DNA of 64,000 nt from AC-32 sp963716865. GTDB lineage: Bacteria > Actinomycetota > Thermoleophilia > Gaiellales > Gaiellaceae. Each line of letters opens with the position of its first letter. Position 1 is the stretch's first letter. This document shows positions 24,517-33,272 of this stretch, piece by piece. The position numbers and the translations under genes are program-made. The DNA lies in the NCBI GenBank assembly GCA_963716865.1, contig CAVQUF010000003.1, forward strand, positions 558,001 to 622,000. Reading direction: 5' to 3'. A model generated the notes under the pieces. That model saw only the letters and a list, made by a program, of their open reading frames with translations, was not told the DNA's origin and did not search any database.

Positions 24517-25403
24517 AGCGCCTTCTCGTAGGTGTCGTTGCGCCGGACCACGTGCATCCCGGCCTGCTCGTAGAGACGGACGGCCCCGGTGGTGTTCTCG
24601 GCGTCGACTCCCAGGCCGACCCGGGTCGCGTCGCGAGCGCGGAAATCCCGGAACGAGTGCCGCAAGAGCGCCGTTCCGAGCCCGCGCCTCCGCCAGGGCT
24701 TGCGGACGCCCAGGACGCCGACCCAGCCGAACTGCGGGTTGCCGGAGTAGTGCCAGAAGTTCAGTGCGATACCGGCCAGCTCGTCGCCGTCCTCGACGAG
24801 CCACCAGAGCGACGGGTCGAACTCCTGGCGGTCAACCGTGTGATGACGCCAGTGGTCGATCGGCTGAAGCCGGAAGTCCCAGTGGTCGGCGAACGCATCC
24901 ATGTTGGCCTCGTAGACCCACTCCTCCTCCCCCGGCCGAAAGTTCCGCGGCGAGAGGCCCTCCGGCCAGATCGGCTCCGGGAGATCGCCGTCGAGCTCGA
25001 TGCGCATCTGGAACGCATGCCGGATCGCCCGCCACCCGGCGGCGGAGAACGCCTCCGCCAGCACCGCCTCTCCGGCCTGGGCCCACGCGCGTACGACACC
25101 GGAGCCGGCTTGCCCGCGGGAGTACCGCTCGGCCTCCGCCACCAGCGCGTCCGCCGTCTCCCGGTCGAGCGTCCGGATGTCGGCGTTGAAGAGCGCGCCG
25201 TCCTCGGTGACGACGTCGAGGTAGCCGGTCAGCGCGCCTTCGCGCTCCGCCACCCGCATCCAGATTCCCGGGAGGCCGAACCAGTGCCGCACCTCGTCCT
25301 CGCTCACCTCGCTCTCGCCGAAGAGCGCCTGGGCGTGCCCGTCGACGAGCTCTGCGAGCGCCGGCGCCTGCTCATCGGTCGGAGTGAGCAGCTCGACGCT
25401 CAC
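24513..25403 (-). CDS. Tandem-GNAT acetyltransferase, MshD-like
   Basis: Two GNAT domains in 296 residues. The N-terminal one is degenerate (residues 1-145). The C-terminal one holds the acetyl-CoA loop VLGVRKPWRRRGLGTALLRH and the final strand VGLGVDAENTTGAVRLYEQAGMHVVRRNDTYEK. This architecture and the closing motif match mycothiol synthase MshD and relatives, but many such proteins act on other amines. Without mshA or mshC nearby I leave it unnamed. It overlaps the HAD gene and the ureohydrolase gene by 4 bp each. Confidence 0.8.
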   Translation of the reverse strand: MSVELLTPTDEQAPALAELVDGHAQALFGESEVSEDEVRHWFGLPGIWMRVAEREGALTGYLDVVTEDGALFNADIRTLDRETADALVAEAERYSRGQAGSGVVRAWAQAGEAVLAEAFSAAGWRAIRHAFQMRIELDGDLPEPIWPEGLSPRNFRPGEEEWVYEANMDAFADHWDFRLQPIDHWRHHTVDRQEFDPSLWWLVEDGDELAGIALNFWHYSGNPQFGWVGVLGVRKPWRRRGLGTALLRHSFRDFRARDATRVGLGVDAENTTGAVRLYEQAGMHVVRRNDTYEKAL

Positions 25404-26038
25404 GCAGCCAGCTCGGCGAGCGTCTCCGGGAGCTGCGCGAGGTCGGTCAGCTCACGGGTCGGCTTCGGCTCGGCGCTCTCGCCGAGCCGGTTGATCCAGA
25501 CCGACGGAAGGCCGAGCTCGTTCGCTGGCGCAATGTCGTGGAAGAGGCTTGCCGCGACGTGCACGTCGGGCATTCGCCCGGCTTCCTCCTCGAACGTCCT
25601 CCAGTGCGCCAGGCCCGGCTTGTAGGACCCGATCTCCGACGCGACGATCGCGAGCTCGAACGGCACGCCGAGCTGCGCCATCGAGGCCTCGATGTAGTCG
25701 CGGTCGGTGTTGGAGAGAATCGCCAGCTTCCAGCCGCGACCGCGCGCCTTCTGCAGAGCGCCGGGCACCTCGGGGAAGGGCCGCCACGCGGGGAGCGACT
25801 GCGCGAGGCCGTCCTCCTCGCCCGACGGCGCGCCGAGCAGACGCATGGCCTCGGTCATCACCTCGCGGTAGGAGCGCTGCCCGTCGGCCTCGAGCTGGGG
25901 CTCGAGCTCGTGGTAGCGCACGAGCTGCTCGTCGGCGCTCTCCTCCCCGAAGACGCGGGCAAGCTCGCCGCGGAGCCCGCCGTTCCAGTCGATCAGCGTT
26001 CCGTAGCAGTCGAAGGTGGCCCAACGCTCGCGCGCCAC
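25400..26038 (-). CDS. HAD-family hydrolase, haloacid dehalogenase type II-like
   Basis: Predicted phosphatase or dehalogenase of 212 residues. The nucleophile aspartate is D10 in ATFDCYGTLIDW (motif I). Motif II is AILSNTDRDY, motif III is GSYKPGLAHW (catalytic lysine), and motif IV is VAASLFHDIAPANELGLPSVW. The HDxxPA sequence in motif IV is typical of the 2-haloacid dehalogenase-like branch, many members of which are phosphatases. The GTG at 26038 gives the natural start; the open frame continues upstream without good homology. It follows fabF by 31 bp on the same strand. Confidence 0.85.
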   Translation of the reverse strand: MARERWATFDCYGTLIDWNGGLRGELARVFGEESADEQLVRYHELEPQLEADGQRSYREVMTEAMRLLGAPSGEEDGLAQSLPAWRPFPEVPGALQKARGRGWKLAILSNTDRDYIEASMAQLGVPFELAIVASEIGSYKPGLAHWRTFEEEAGRMPDVHVAASLFHDIAPANELGLPSVWINRLGESAEPKPTRELTDLAQLPETLAELAA

Positions 26039-26069
26039 GGGCTTGAGCCTACCGGCTGGTCGCGGCGCG

Positions 26070-27329
26070 CTAGAACCTGCGGAGGACGATCGTGGCGTTG
26101 TGGCCGCCGAAGCCGAACGAGTTCGAGACCGCCACGCGGACGTCAGCCTCGCGGGACTCGTTCGGGATGTAGTCGAGGTCGCACTCGGGGTCCGGCTCGT
26201 CGTAGTTGATCGTCGGCGGCAACGCACCGTGCTTGATCGCGAGCGTCGTGAAGACCGCCTCCACCGCGCCTGAAGCCCCGAGGCAATGCCCTGTCGCGCC
26301 CTTCGTGGACGAGACCGGTGTCTTCCGAGCGTTCTCCTCGCCGAGAGCCCGCTTCAGTATGCGCGTCTCGCTCGCGTCGCCGAGCGGCGTCGAGGTCCCG
26401 TGCGCGTTGATGTAGTCGATCTCGTCGGCCGAGATGCCGCCGTCACTAAAGGCCATCGTCATCGCGCGCGCCGGGTTCTCGCCGGTCGGATCGGGCTCGG
26501 TGACGTGCTGGGCGTCGGAGGAGACGCCGTAGCCGAGCACCTCCGCGTAGATCTCGGCGCCGCGCGCCTGCGCGTGCTGCAGCTCCTCGAGCACGAGCAC
26601 GGCGCCTGCCTCGCCCATCACGAATCCGTCGCGGCCGGCGTCGAACGGGCGGCTCGCCTTCTCCGGAGCGTCGTTCCGCCGCGAGAGCGCGCGCATCGCG
26701 CTGAAGCCGGCGATCCCGATCCTCGTGATCGGCGCCTCGGTGCCGCCGCAGAACATCACGTCCGCGCGGCCGAGCCTGATCGCGTCGAGCCCGTCGCCGA
26801 TCGCCATGTTCGAGGCCGCGCAGGCCGTGCACTGCGAGGTGAGCGGCCCTTTCGTGCCGAGCTGCATCGAGACCCAGGCCGCCCCCATGTTCGGGATGAT
26901 CTCCGGGATCGAGAACGGGTTGACGCGATCGGGCCCGCGCTCGAGCAGATCGTCGTAGCAGTCCTGGAGGGCCTTGAGGCCACCGATCCCGGTCGCGACC
27001 GCGGCGCCGACGCGGTCCGGCTCCTTCTCGATCTCGAGCCCGGCGTCCTTCTCGGCCTGGCGCGCGGCCGCCACGATCAGGTGCGCGAAGCGGTCCATAC
27101 GCCTCGCCTGCTTGTACTCGATGTAGTCCGTCGGCTCGAAGTCCGTGACCTCACAGGCGAAGTGAACGGGGAACGCCTCGGAGTCGAACTGCGTGATCGG
27201 GCCCGCGCCCGAGCGGCCAGCGAGCAGGTTGTCCCAGCTGGTCTCGACGTCCGCCCCGAGCGGGGTAAGGGCTCCGAGGCCGGTGATCACGACCCGTCGC
27301 CGTCCGTTGAAGCTCGCTCCGTTGCTCAT
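26070..27329 (-). CDS. fabF: Beta-ketoacyl-ACP synthase II
   Basis: Elongating condensing enzyme of 419 residues that joins malonyl-ACP to the growing acyl chain. The nucleophile is C170 in SQCTACAASNMAIGDG. The two histidines lie in YINAHGTSTPLGD and GATGHCLGASGAVEAVF, and the conserved lysine in VSSTKGATG. The C-terminus ends NSFGFGGHNATIVLRRF, a full-length match. It starts 2 bp after fabG. In many bacteria acpP sits between fabG and fabF, and here it is absent. Confidence 0.96.
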   Translation of the reverse strand: MSNGASFNGRRRVVITGLGALTPLGADVETSWDNLLAGRSGAGPITQFDSEAFPVHFACEVTDFEPTDYIEYKQARRMDRFAHLIVAAARQAEKDAGLEIEKEPDRVGAAVATGIGGLKALQDCYDDLLERGPDRVNPFSIPEIIPNMGAAWVSMQLGTKGPLTSQCTACAASNMAIGDGLDAIRLGRADVMFCGGTEAPITRIGIAGFSAMRALSRRNDAPEKASRPFDAGRDGFVMGEAGAVLVLEELQHAQARGAEIYAEVLGYGVSSDAQHVTEPDPTGENPARAMTMAFSDGGISADEIDYINAHGTSTPLGDASETRILKRALGEENARKTPVSSTKGATGHCLGASGAVEAVFTTLAIKHGALPPTINYDEPDPECDLDYIPNESREADVRVAVSNSFGFGGHNATIVLRRF

Positions 27330-27331
27330 CC

Positions 27332-28042
27332 CTACATCCCTAGCCCGCCGTCGACGAGCAGCACCTCGCCGGTTATGAACGAGGCCTCGTCCGAGCAGAG
27401 GAAGCGTACAGCGCCGGCAATGTCTTCCGGTTCTCCGAGACGGCCGAGCGGCGTGTTCGTCAGCATCGCGTCCTTCGCCTCGTCCGGGAGCACGTCGGTC
27501 AGGCGCGTGTTCACGTACCCGGGCGCGACCACGTTGGCACGCACGTTCCGGCTTCCGAGCTCGCGCGCGAGCGACTTGGTGAAGCCGATGATTCCCGCCT
27601 TCGATGCGCCGTAGTTCGTCTGGCCCCAGTTGCCGTGGACGCCGACGATGCTCGAAACGTTGACGATCGAGCCGGCCCGCTTCTTCATCATCCCGCGGAC
27701 CGCGGCGCGGCAGGTGTAGAAGACCGACGAGAGGTTCGTCTCGACCACCGCCCGCCAGTCGTCGTCCGGCATACGGGCCAGCAGCCCGTCGCGGGTCAGT
27801 CCCGCGTTGTTGACGAGGACGTCCAGGTCACCCGCCTCCTCGACCAGCCGCTTCGCCTCCTCGGGGTCGGCGACGTCCGCCCGAACAGCGCGTCCGCCGG
27901 CCTCCTTCGCGACCGCCTCGGCCTCCTTGGCTCCCGAGTGATAGCCGACCACGACCTCGGCGCCGGCCTGGGCCAGCGAGAGCGCGATCGCACGGCCGAT
28001 CCCGCGCGAAGCGCCCGTGACGAGCGCGGTCTTCCCCGCCAG
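27332..28042 (-). CDS. fabG: 3-oxoacyl-ACP reductase, CTG start
   Basis: NADPH-dependent short-chain dehydrogenase that reduces beta-ketoacyl-ACP. The 236-residue frame shows LAGKTALVTGASRGIGRAIA at the N-terminus (TGxxxGIG cofactor loop), LVNNAGLTRDGLLARM, the catalytic serine in NVSSIVG, YGASKAG (YxxxK), VAPGYVNT and the C-terminal GEVLLVDGGLGM. No ATG, GTG or TTG exists in frame before the cofactor loop. The first, a GTG at 27952, would delete that loop. CTG at 28042 aligns with the usual methionine and lies 13 nt after the fabD stop, so translation is probably coupled. Confidence 0.88.
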   Translation of the reverse strand: MAGKTALVTGASRGIGRAIALSLAQAGAEVVVGYHSGAKEAEAVAKEAGGRAVRADVADPEEAKRLVEEAGDLDVLVNNAGLTRDGLLARMPDDDWRAVVETNLSSVFYTCRAAVRGMMKKRAGSIVNVSSIVGVHGNWGQTNYGASKAGIIGFTKSLARELGSRNVRANVVAPGYVNTRLTDVLPDEAKDAMLTNTPLGRLGEPEDIAGAVRFLCSDEASFITGEVLLVDGGLGM

Positions 28043-28055
28043 CGAGCAAAAGTCG

Positions 28056-28988
28056 TCAGGCAGCTCCGAGCGTCTCCTTGAGCTTCTCCAGCGAGGCCAG
28101 GTCTCCGACGGGAATCGCCTTGACGCTCCTATCGATCCTCTTCAGTAAACCGCTGAGGACGTTGCCCGGTCCGACCTCGACGAAGACCTTCACCCCTTGG
28201 CGCATGAGCTCGCGCGCGGCCTGCGTGAACTTCACCGGAGCGGTGAGCTGCTCGACGAGCAGGCCGGCGAGCCGCTGGGCGGGCTCGATCTTGGCCGTGA
28301 CCGTCGACATGAACGGGGCGATCGGCTCGGCGAACTTCGCCATCTCGACCGCAGGCCGCAGCCTCTCGGCTGCTCGGGCGACGAGCGGGCTGTGGAACGC
28401 ACCGGAGACCCGGAGCTTCACCGTCCGTCGGGCGCCATGAAGCTGTGCCTCCTCGCAACACTCCTCGACGGCCGGGTTCTCGCCGGACACGACGATCTGG
28501 CCCGGGCAGTTGTAGTTCGCGGGCCAGACGCGGGAGATCTGCAGGCAGAGGTTCTCGACGACCTCATCCTCGAGGCCGAGGATGGCCGCCATCGAGCCCG
28601 GGTTCTCGCGGGCGGCTGCAGCCATCGCCAGCCCTCGCTCCCGAACGAGCGCGATCGCGTCCTCGGTCTCGAGCACCTTGCACGCGGCGAGAGCCGCGAG
28701 CTCGCCGACCGAATGGCCCACGACGTAGTCCGGCTCGAAGCCGCGCGTCCGCAGCGCGGCGAGCACTGCGAGGCTCGTCGCGACGAGCGCCGGCTGCTGC
28801 ACGTCGGTCTGGACGAGCTCGTGCTCTGGTGCCTCGAAGCAGAGCCGCACGAGGTCGAGCCCCGAGGCCTCGCTCGCGCGACGGTACACGTCCATTGCCT
28901 CGGGCACCGCGTTGGCGATGTCCCGGCCCATGCCCGCCTCCAGCGAGCCCTGCCCCGGGAAGCAGAATGCGATCTTCTCGACGCTCAT
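28056..28988 (-). CDS. fabD: Malonyl-CoA:ACP transacylase
   Basis: Loads malonyl groups on acyl carrier protein. The 310-residue protein opens MSVEKIAFCFPGQGSLEAGM. The serine nucleophile is S93 in VVGHSVGELAALAA, and the histidine is H199 in SGAFHSPLV. QQPALVATS and the C-terminal VEVGPGNVLSGLLKRI are also typical. A longer open frame upstream has no homology. The ATG at 28988 overlaps the TGA of fabH (ATGA), so the two are coupled. Confidence 0.95.
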   Translation of the reverse strand: MSVEKIAFCFPGQGSLEAGMGRDIANAVPEAMDVYRRASEASGLDLVRLCFEAPEHELVQTDVQQPALVATSLAVLAALRTRGFEPDYVVGHSVGELAALAACKVLETEDAIALVRERGLAMAAAARENPGSMAAILGLEDEVVENLCLQISRVWPANYNCPGQIVVSGENPAVEECCEEAQLHGARRTVKLRVSGAFHSPLVARAAERLRPAVEMAKFAEPIAPFMSTVTAKIEPAQRLAGLLVEQLTAPVKFTQAARELMRQGVKVFVEVGPGNVLSGLLKRIDRSVKAIPVGDLASLEKLKETLGAA

Positions 28989-29998
28989 CCCCGTCCTCCG
29001 TCTGTCCATTCGATCAGGCCCGAGCCCCACGTGAGGCCCGCGCCCATGCCTGTCATCAACACCAGCTTTCCCGCCTGGAGCCGCCCGTCCTCCCGCGCGT
29101 CCACCAACGCGAGCGGGATCGAGCCGGAGGACGTGTTCCCGTAGCGGTCGACGTCGACCACGACCTTGGCCTCCGGAATGCCCAGCTTTTTCCGCGCATG
29201 CTCGATGATCCTGACGTTCGCCTGATGCGGAACGTAGACATCCACTTCGTCGATGGTGCGCCCACACTCGGCCAGCACGGCCTCGGCGGACGAGACGAGG
29301 ACGCGGGTTGCGAACTTGTAGACCTCGCGGCCGTTCATCCTCACGAAGTGCATGTGCTGGGCGACCGACTCGGCGCTCGCAGGCGTTCGCGAGCCGCCGC
29401 CGGGCAGGTAGAGCTCGGGGCCCCCGGACCCGTCCGCGCCGAGCTCGAACCCGAGGAAGCCGCCGCCGTTCACCCGCTCCAGGACGACGGCCCCGGCGCC
29501 GTCCCCGAAGAGGACGCTCGTCGTGCGGTCGCTCCAGTCCATGACCTTCGAGAGCACGTCGCCGCCCACGACGAGCGCCTTCTTCGACAGCCCGCCGGCG
29601 AGCATCCCGTACGCCTGCGCGACCGCGTACATGAAGCCGGTGCAGCCCGCCGAGAGGTCGTACGCGCCGGCCCTGGTCGCTCCCAGCTGGTCAGCAAGGA
29701 TCGCGGCCGTCGCCGGGAACGCCATGTCCGGCGTGACCGTGGCGACGATCAGGAGGTCGATCTCGGAGGGAGCGGCGCCCGCGTCCTCCAGCGCCTCGCG
29801 CGCGGCCGGCAGGCACACGTCGGAGAGCGCCTCCTCGGGAGCCGCTATCCGCCGCTCCCGGATCCCGGTCCGCTCGCGAATCCACTCGTCGGAGGTGTCC
29901 ATCATGGTCGAGAGCTCGTCGTTCGTGACCACGCGCTCGGGTACGTGCGAGCCGAGGCCGGTGATCGAGGCCGCGACGCCGTTGGCGGTGCCGATCAT
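28985..29998 (-). CDS. fabH: Beta-ketoacyl-ACP synthase III
   Basis: Initiates fatty-acid synthesis by condensing an acyl-CoA primer with malonyl-ACP. The 337-residue thiolase-fold protein has the triad C119 (DLSAGCTGF), H258 (VYVPHQANVRI) and N288 (YGNTSSGS). ASITGLGSHVPERVVTNDEL and DTSDEWIRERTGIRERR are the expected N-terminal motifs, and GAGLTWGS closes the protein. The ATG at 29998 overlaps the TGA of fabZ. The primer preference (acetyl or branched) cannot be read from these motifs. Confidence 0.95.
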   Translation of the reverse strand: MIGTANGVAASITGLGSHVPERVVTNDELSTMMDTSDEWIRERTGIRERRIAAPEEALSDVCLPAAREALEDAGAAPSEIDLLIVATVTPDMAFPATAAILADQLGATRAGAYDLSAGCTGFMYAVAQAYGMLAGGLSKKALVVGGDVLSKVMDWSDRTTSVLFGDGAGAVVLERVNGGGFLGFELGADGSGGPELYLPGGGSRTPASAESVAQHMHFVRMNGREVYKFATRVLVSSAEAVLAECGRTIDEVDVYVPHQANVRIIEHARKKLGIPEAKVVVDVDRYGNTSSGSIPLALVDAREDGRLQAGKLVLMTGMGAGLTWGSGLIEWTDGGRG

Positions 29999-30429
29999 CG
30001 CTCCACCGCGAACGTCAGCGTTCCGCGGGCGGCGAGCTCCTCGCCGACCTTGGCCGTCGCCTTCCCCCGCCCGATCGGGCCTCGCGCCGCCTCGATCGTG
30101 CACTCGAGCTCGAGCTCGTCGCCCGGCACGACGATCCGCTTGAACCGCACGTCGTCGATCCCGGCGAAGAGCGCGAGCCGGCCGCGGTTCTCCTCCTGCG
30201 AGAGCACCGCAACCGCACCCGTCTGAGCCATCGCCTCGACGATCAGTACGCCCGGCATCACCGGCCGTCCGGGAAAGTGCCCGGCCAGGTACCACTCGTC
30301 CGGACGCACCGTCTTGCGCGCGACCACGCGCGCGCCCGGCTCGAGCTCGATCACCTCGTCGATCAGGAGGAACGGCTCCCGGTGCGGCAGGATCGCCTCG
30401 ATCTCCGCGCGGCCGAGCGTGGTCTTCAC
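29995..30429 (-). CDS. fabZ: 3-hydroxyacyl-ACP dehydratase
   Basis: Hot-dog-fold dehydratase of 144 residues, standard FabZ length. The active-site helix reads AGHFPGRPVMPGVLIVEAMAQ, with catalytic H51 and E65. ILPHREPFLLIDEV at the N-terminus is the other family signature. It is the first fatty-acid gene in the block and lies 31 bp downstream of the ECF sigma gene on the same strand. The order fabZ-fabH-fabD-fabG-fabF supplies every step of elongation except enoyl reduction. Confidence 0.95.
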   Translation of the reverse strand: MKTTLGRAEIEAILPHREPFLLIDEVIELEPGARVVARKTVRPDEWYLAGHFPGRPVMPGVLIVEAMAQTGAVAVLSQEENRGRLALFAGIDDVRFKRIVVPGDELELECTIEAARGPIGRGKATAKVGEELAARGTLTFAVER

Positions 30430-30460
30430 CGGCCGACCTCTTGCCGAACCGAGCGGCGCC

Positions 30461-31075
30461 TCATGCCGCTTCGTGGTTCGAGAGCCGTGCCCGCAGTCCG
30501 GCGCGGGCGCGGTGTGCGTAGCACTTGGCAGTTCCGACGGGCATGCCTGAGCGAGCCGAGATCTCGGCGAACGAGTAGCCGAGCGCGTCCTTCAGGACGA
30601 CCACGCGCGCCTGCTCTCGTGAAAGGCTCTTGAGGCCGGCGCCGAGCTCCTGCCGGAGCTCCGCGAGATCGGCCGCGCGTGCGGGATCGCCCTCGCCGGC
30701 GACGCGGTAGTCGTCGGCCAGACGCTCGCAGCGGCGCGCCCGCTGGCGAGAACCGACGTCGTGACACGTGTTGACCACCAGCCGGTGCAGCCAGGTGGCG
30801 AACTGCGCCTCGCCGCGGAACTGCGGTATGCGTACGCAGAGCTTGGCCAGGGCCTCCTGGGCCGCGTCGCGGGCGTCCTCCGGGTCGGCGAGCATGTGCG
30901 CCGCCAACCGCTCCACGCGCGGCGCGTGGCGCTCGCAGAGCGCGGCGAGCGCCTGCCGGTCGCCGTCCTGCGCGCGTTTGACCAGAATGGGATCGCTGAG
31001 CCTCTCGTAGACGAGCGGCGCGTCCGGCCGCGGGTCCTGCCGAATCTGACGGCGCTTGCGCAAAGGAGGTTGCAC
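30461..31075 (-). CDS. ECF-type RNA polymerase sigma factor
   Basis: Sigma-70 family protein of up to 204 residues. Region 2 spans LVKRAQDGDRQALAALCERH to ARDAAQEALAKLCVRIPQFRGEAQFATWLHRLVVNTCHD. Region 4 reads LKSLSREQARVVVLKDALGYSFAEISARSGMPVGTAKCYAHRARAGLRARL. No anti-sigma gene is visible next to it. Both neighbours on the same strand are the amidase upstream and fabZ downstream, so a role in envelope or lipid homeostasis is possible but only inferred. The start could be the GTG at 31075 or a codon slightly downstream. Confidence 0.87.
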   Translation of the reverse strand: MQPPLRKRRQIRQDPRPDAPLVYERLSDPILVKRAQDGDRQALAALCERHAPRVERLAAHMLADPEDARDAAQEALAKLCVRIPQFRGEAQFATWLHRLVVNTCHDVGSRQRARRCERLADDYRVAGEGDPARAADLAELRQELGAGLKSLSREQARVVVLKDALGYSFAEISARSGMPVGTAKCYAHRARAGLRARLSNHEAA

Positions 31076-31120
31076 GGCGGCGCCTAGTCTATTCGCCCGT
31101 GTCAGGCGCTACGCGGCCGC

Positions 31121-33193
31121 TCAGCGCCTGGCGCGGACGAGCGCGCTCCGGTTGCCCGCTGAGTCCACCGCAACCGCGGTCAGCGCCTTCACGCGCCCGC
31201 GGTGGCCGATCCGGAAGTAGCCGGTCCGCTTGCGCGTCAGCTTGTACGCCCGGCCGTCGAGCGTGAGCGTCAACCTCGCCGGCTCGCTCAGCCAGAAGCG
31301 CAGCAGCCCGAACGAGGCAAGGCGCAGAACCGGTGCCTTCCGGTCGATGCGCACGACGACCGACTGCTTGACGGTCATGAGCGAGTCCGTCGCGCTCAGC
31401 AGCGCCCGGTAGCTGCCGTCCGGAAGGCCGCCACCGTCCCACGCGAGCTGCTGGGGCCCGGCCGCCAGGACGCCCTCGAACCCGCTCGCCGCCACGAGCC
31501 CGTGCAAGAGGATGTCGAGCTGCACCGACGCCGGCGCCAGCAGCTGGAAGCCGAACGTGAGCGCATCGAGGCGACCGTCCCCGTTCGGCGAGATCGCGGG
31601 GGCGCTGGAGGCGAAGCCCGCGAGCGTGCGATCGACGGCGACCGGGATCGACGTCTGCACCTGCTTGCCGGCCGAGTTCCGCGCCATGAGCGAGATCCGG
31701 TACAGGCCGTCCGGGACGCCGACGTTGCTCCACGTGAAGCTCCGTGCACCGGCCGACCGGAGCTGCCGGAAGAGCATCGTCACGACCCTGTTCGACTCGT
31801 CCAGCAGCGTCGCGGTGACGACCGCCTGCGTGTTCAGCCGGTACGTGAGCTTCGCCGTGTCCGAGCGGCCGTCGCTGTTCGGCGTCACGAGCGCGGGAGC
31901 GACCTTCACCTGCCGCAGCGACGGCGGAGGCAGCGGCGTGCCGGTCGCCCCGGTCGCCGAGCGCGTGTCCGGGGCGGCGATCGTCCAGGTGTAGCGCTGG
32001 TCGACGGCGGCGGTGCTCGCGTCCCACGTCCAGTCCACGGCCGTGCCGTCGCCGGTCCCGCTCGCAACCTGGTTGCCGTCCTGATCTCGCACCGTGACCG
32101 TCCAGGCGGCCGGGCTCGACAGCCGCGCGGTGAAGCGCAGCGGCCCACCGAGAGCGCCGCTCACCTTCGGCTCGTACAGCTTCGGCAGCCCCGTCTTGGC
32201 CACGGCCGCCCTGATCGCCGGGAGCAGGGCGTAGAGTTTCGCCCCGGGGCAGCCGGTCGGGTACGTGTCGCGGTGCGCCGAGATCGCGCGCAGCGTGACC
32301 GCCTTCCCGGCCGCGTAGCGCGGGTTGCCCGCCGAGATGCGGACGACCTTCGAGAGCGGGTCGACGTGTGCGAGATCGAGCCGCCAGGCCAGGAGCGACA
32401 CGAGCGCCGCCTTCGCCGCAGGCGTGACCGCCGCCGTGTCGTAGTTGCCGATCACCGCCACCCCGAAGCTCCCGGTGTTGAAGCCCATCGCGTGCGCGCC
32501 GATCACCGCGCGCGTCATGCCGCCGTACCGGCCCTCGAAGATCTGGCCGTACTTGTCGACGAGGAAGTTGTAGCCGATGTCGTTCCAGCCGTTGCCCTTC
32601 ACGTGGTAGAGCTCGATTGCCCGCACGATCGCCGCAGACTGGCTCGCCTTGTAGGAGTTCGAGCCTGCCGTGTGATGGACGATGGCGAGGTGCACGTTGT
32701 CCGCGTAGCTCGGGGGCGCGCGACGGATCGCCTCGTTCGCTCCCCACTGCGCGCGCGTGATGATCGTCGGCTTGCCCGCCAGCTGCGGGATCCGAGTGTG
32801 GACCCGCGAGGCCGTACCGGCACTACGAACGAGGTACGCGCGCACGCGGCCCACCCTGCCCACGGTCCGGTACTGGATCAGTTCGGCGCCGCCCGTCCAG
32901 TACGGGCTGCCCAGGCGCCAGCCCGCCAGGGCGTCCGAGTGCTCCCTCCCGCGATCGGGCCGGTCGTCGTCCTCGGCCACAGCGAGATGCCATGCGCTCC
33001 AGCGCCCGCCGAGCGCGCGGGTCCTGAAGAGGACCGAGCCGTTCCCGCGCCAGTGGAGCCCGACGAGGTCGAAGCGCTTGGCCTGGACAGCCCTCGATCC
33101 GTGCAAGTCTCTCGAGGCAAGCGAAAGCCCCGCTGCGGATGCTGGAGCCGGAGCGACAACGGCAAGGACAGTTGCGACGAGAACGGCTCTCAT
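31121..33193 (-). CDS. Secreted N-acetylmuramoyl-L-alanine amidase (PGRP fold) with FlgD-like repeats
   Basis: Exported peptidoglycan amidase of 690 residues. A signal peptide (MRAVLVATVLAVVAPAPASA) is followed by a family-typical linker and a PGRP/amidase-2 domain from about residue 165: ITRAQWGANE, LAIVHHTAGSN (zinc histidines), GWNDIGYNFLVDKYGQIFEGR, GFNTGSFGVAVIGNY and ISAHRDTYPTGCPGAKLY (third histidine and cysteine ligands). The C-terminus has two Ig-like FlgD-type modules marked by VTPNSDGRSD and ISPNGDGRLD. The frame is open to 33508, but the region upstream of 33193 coincides with a repeat that is non-coding elsewhere. I therefore take the signal-peptide ATG at 33193. Confidence 0.88.
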   Translation of the reverse strand: MRAVLVATVLAVVAPAPASAAGLSLASRDLHGSRAVQAKRFDLVGLHWRGNGSVLFRTRALGGRWSAWHLAVAEDDDRPDRGREHSDALAGWRLGSPYWTGGAELIQYRTVGRVGRVRAYLVRSAGTASRVHTRIPQLAGKPTIITRAQWGANEAIRRAPPSYADNVHLAIVHHTAGSNSYKASQSAAIVRAIELYHVKGNGWNDIGYNFLVDKYGQIFEGRYGGMTRAVIGAHAMGFNTGSFGVAVIGNYDTAAVTPAAKAALVSLLAWRLDLAHVDPLSKVVRISAGNPRYAAGKAVTLRAISAHRDTYPTGCPGAKLYALLPAIRAAVAKTGLPKLYEPKVSGALGGPLRFTARLSSPAAWTVTVRDQDGNQVASGTGDGTAVDWTWDASTAAVDQRYTWTIAAPDTRSATGATGTPLPPPSLRQVKVAPALVTPNSDGRSDTAKLTYRLNTQAVVTATLLDESNRVVTMLFRQLRSAGARSFTWSNVGVPDGLYRISLMARNSAGKQVQTSIPVAVDRTLAGFASSAPAISPNGDGRLDALTFGFQLLAPASVQLDILLHGLVAASGFEGVLAAGPQQLAWDGGGLPDGSYRALLSATDSLMTVKQSVVVRIDRKAPVLRLASFGLLRFWLSEPARLTLTLDGRAYKLTRKRTGYFRIGHRGRVKALTAVAVDSAGNRSALVRARR

Positions 33194-33199
33194 CGACCA

Positions 33200-33272
33200 G
33201 GCCGTCGCTCGCGATGGCCGATTCAGGACGTGCGAGCTTTGCTCGTGCGTCCGTCGGAAATGACCGGTCGAC
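33200..33272 (+). repeat. Structured two-hairpin element, copy A
   Basis: Hairpin I is GGCCGTCGC, loop TC, GCGATGGCC (one G-T pair). A linker GATTCA follows. Hairpin II is GGACGTGCGAGC, loop TTT, GCTCGTGCGTCC (12 pairs, two of them G-T). The 20-nt tail begins GTCGGAAATGACCGGTCGAC. It lies between the divergent amidase and nfeD genes. Copies B and C have the same order and lengths. Confidence 0.75.

Noticed and set aside
27332..27952. Shorter fabG starting at GTG 27952
   Set aside because: It would remove the TGxxxGIG cofactor loop, which is intact just upstream in the same frame.
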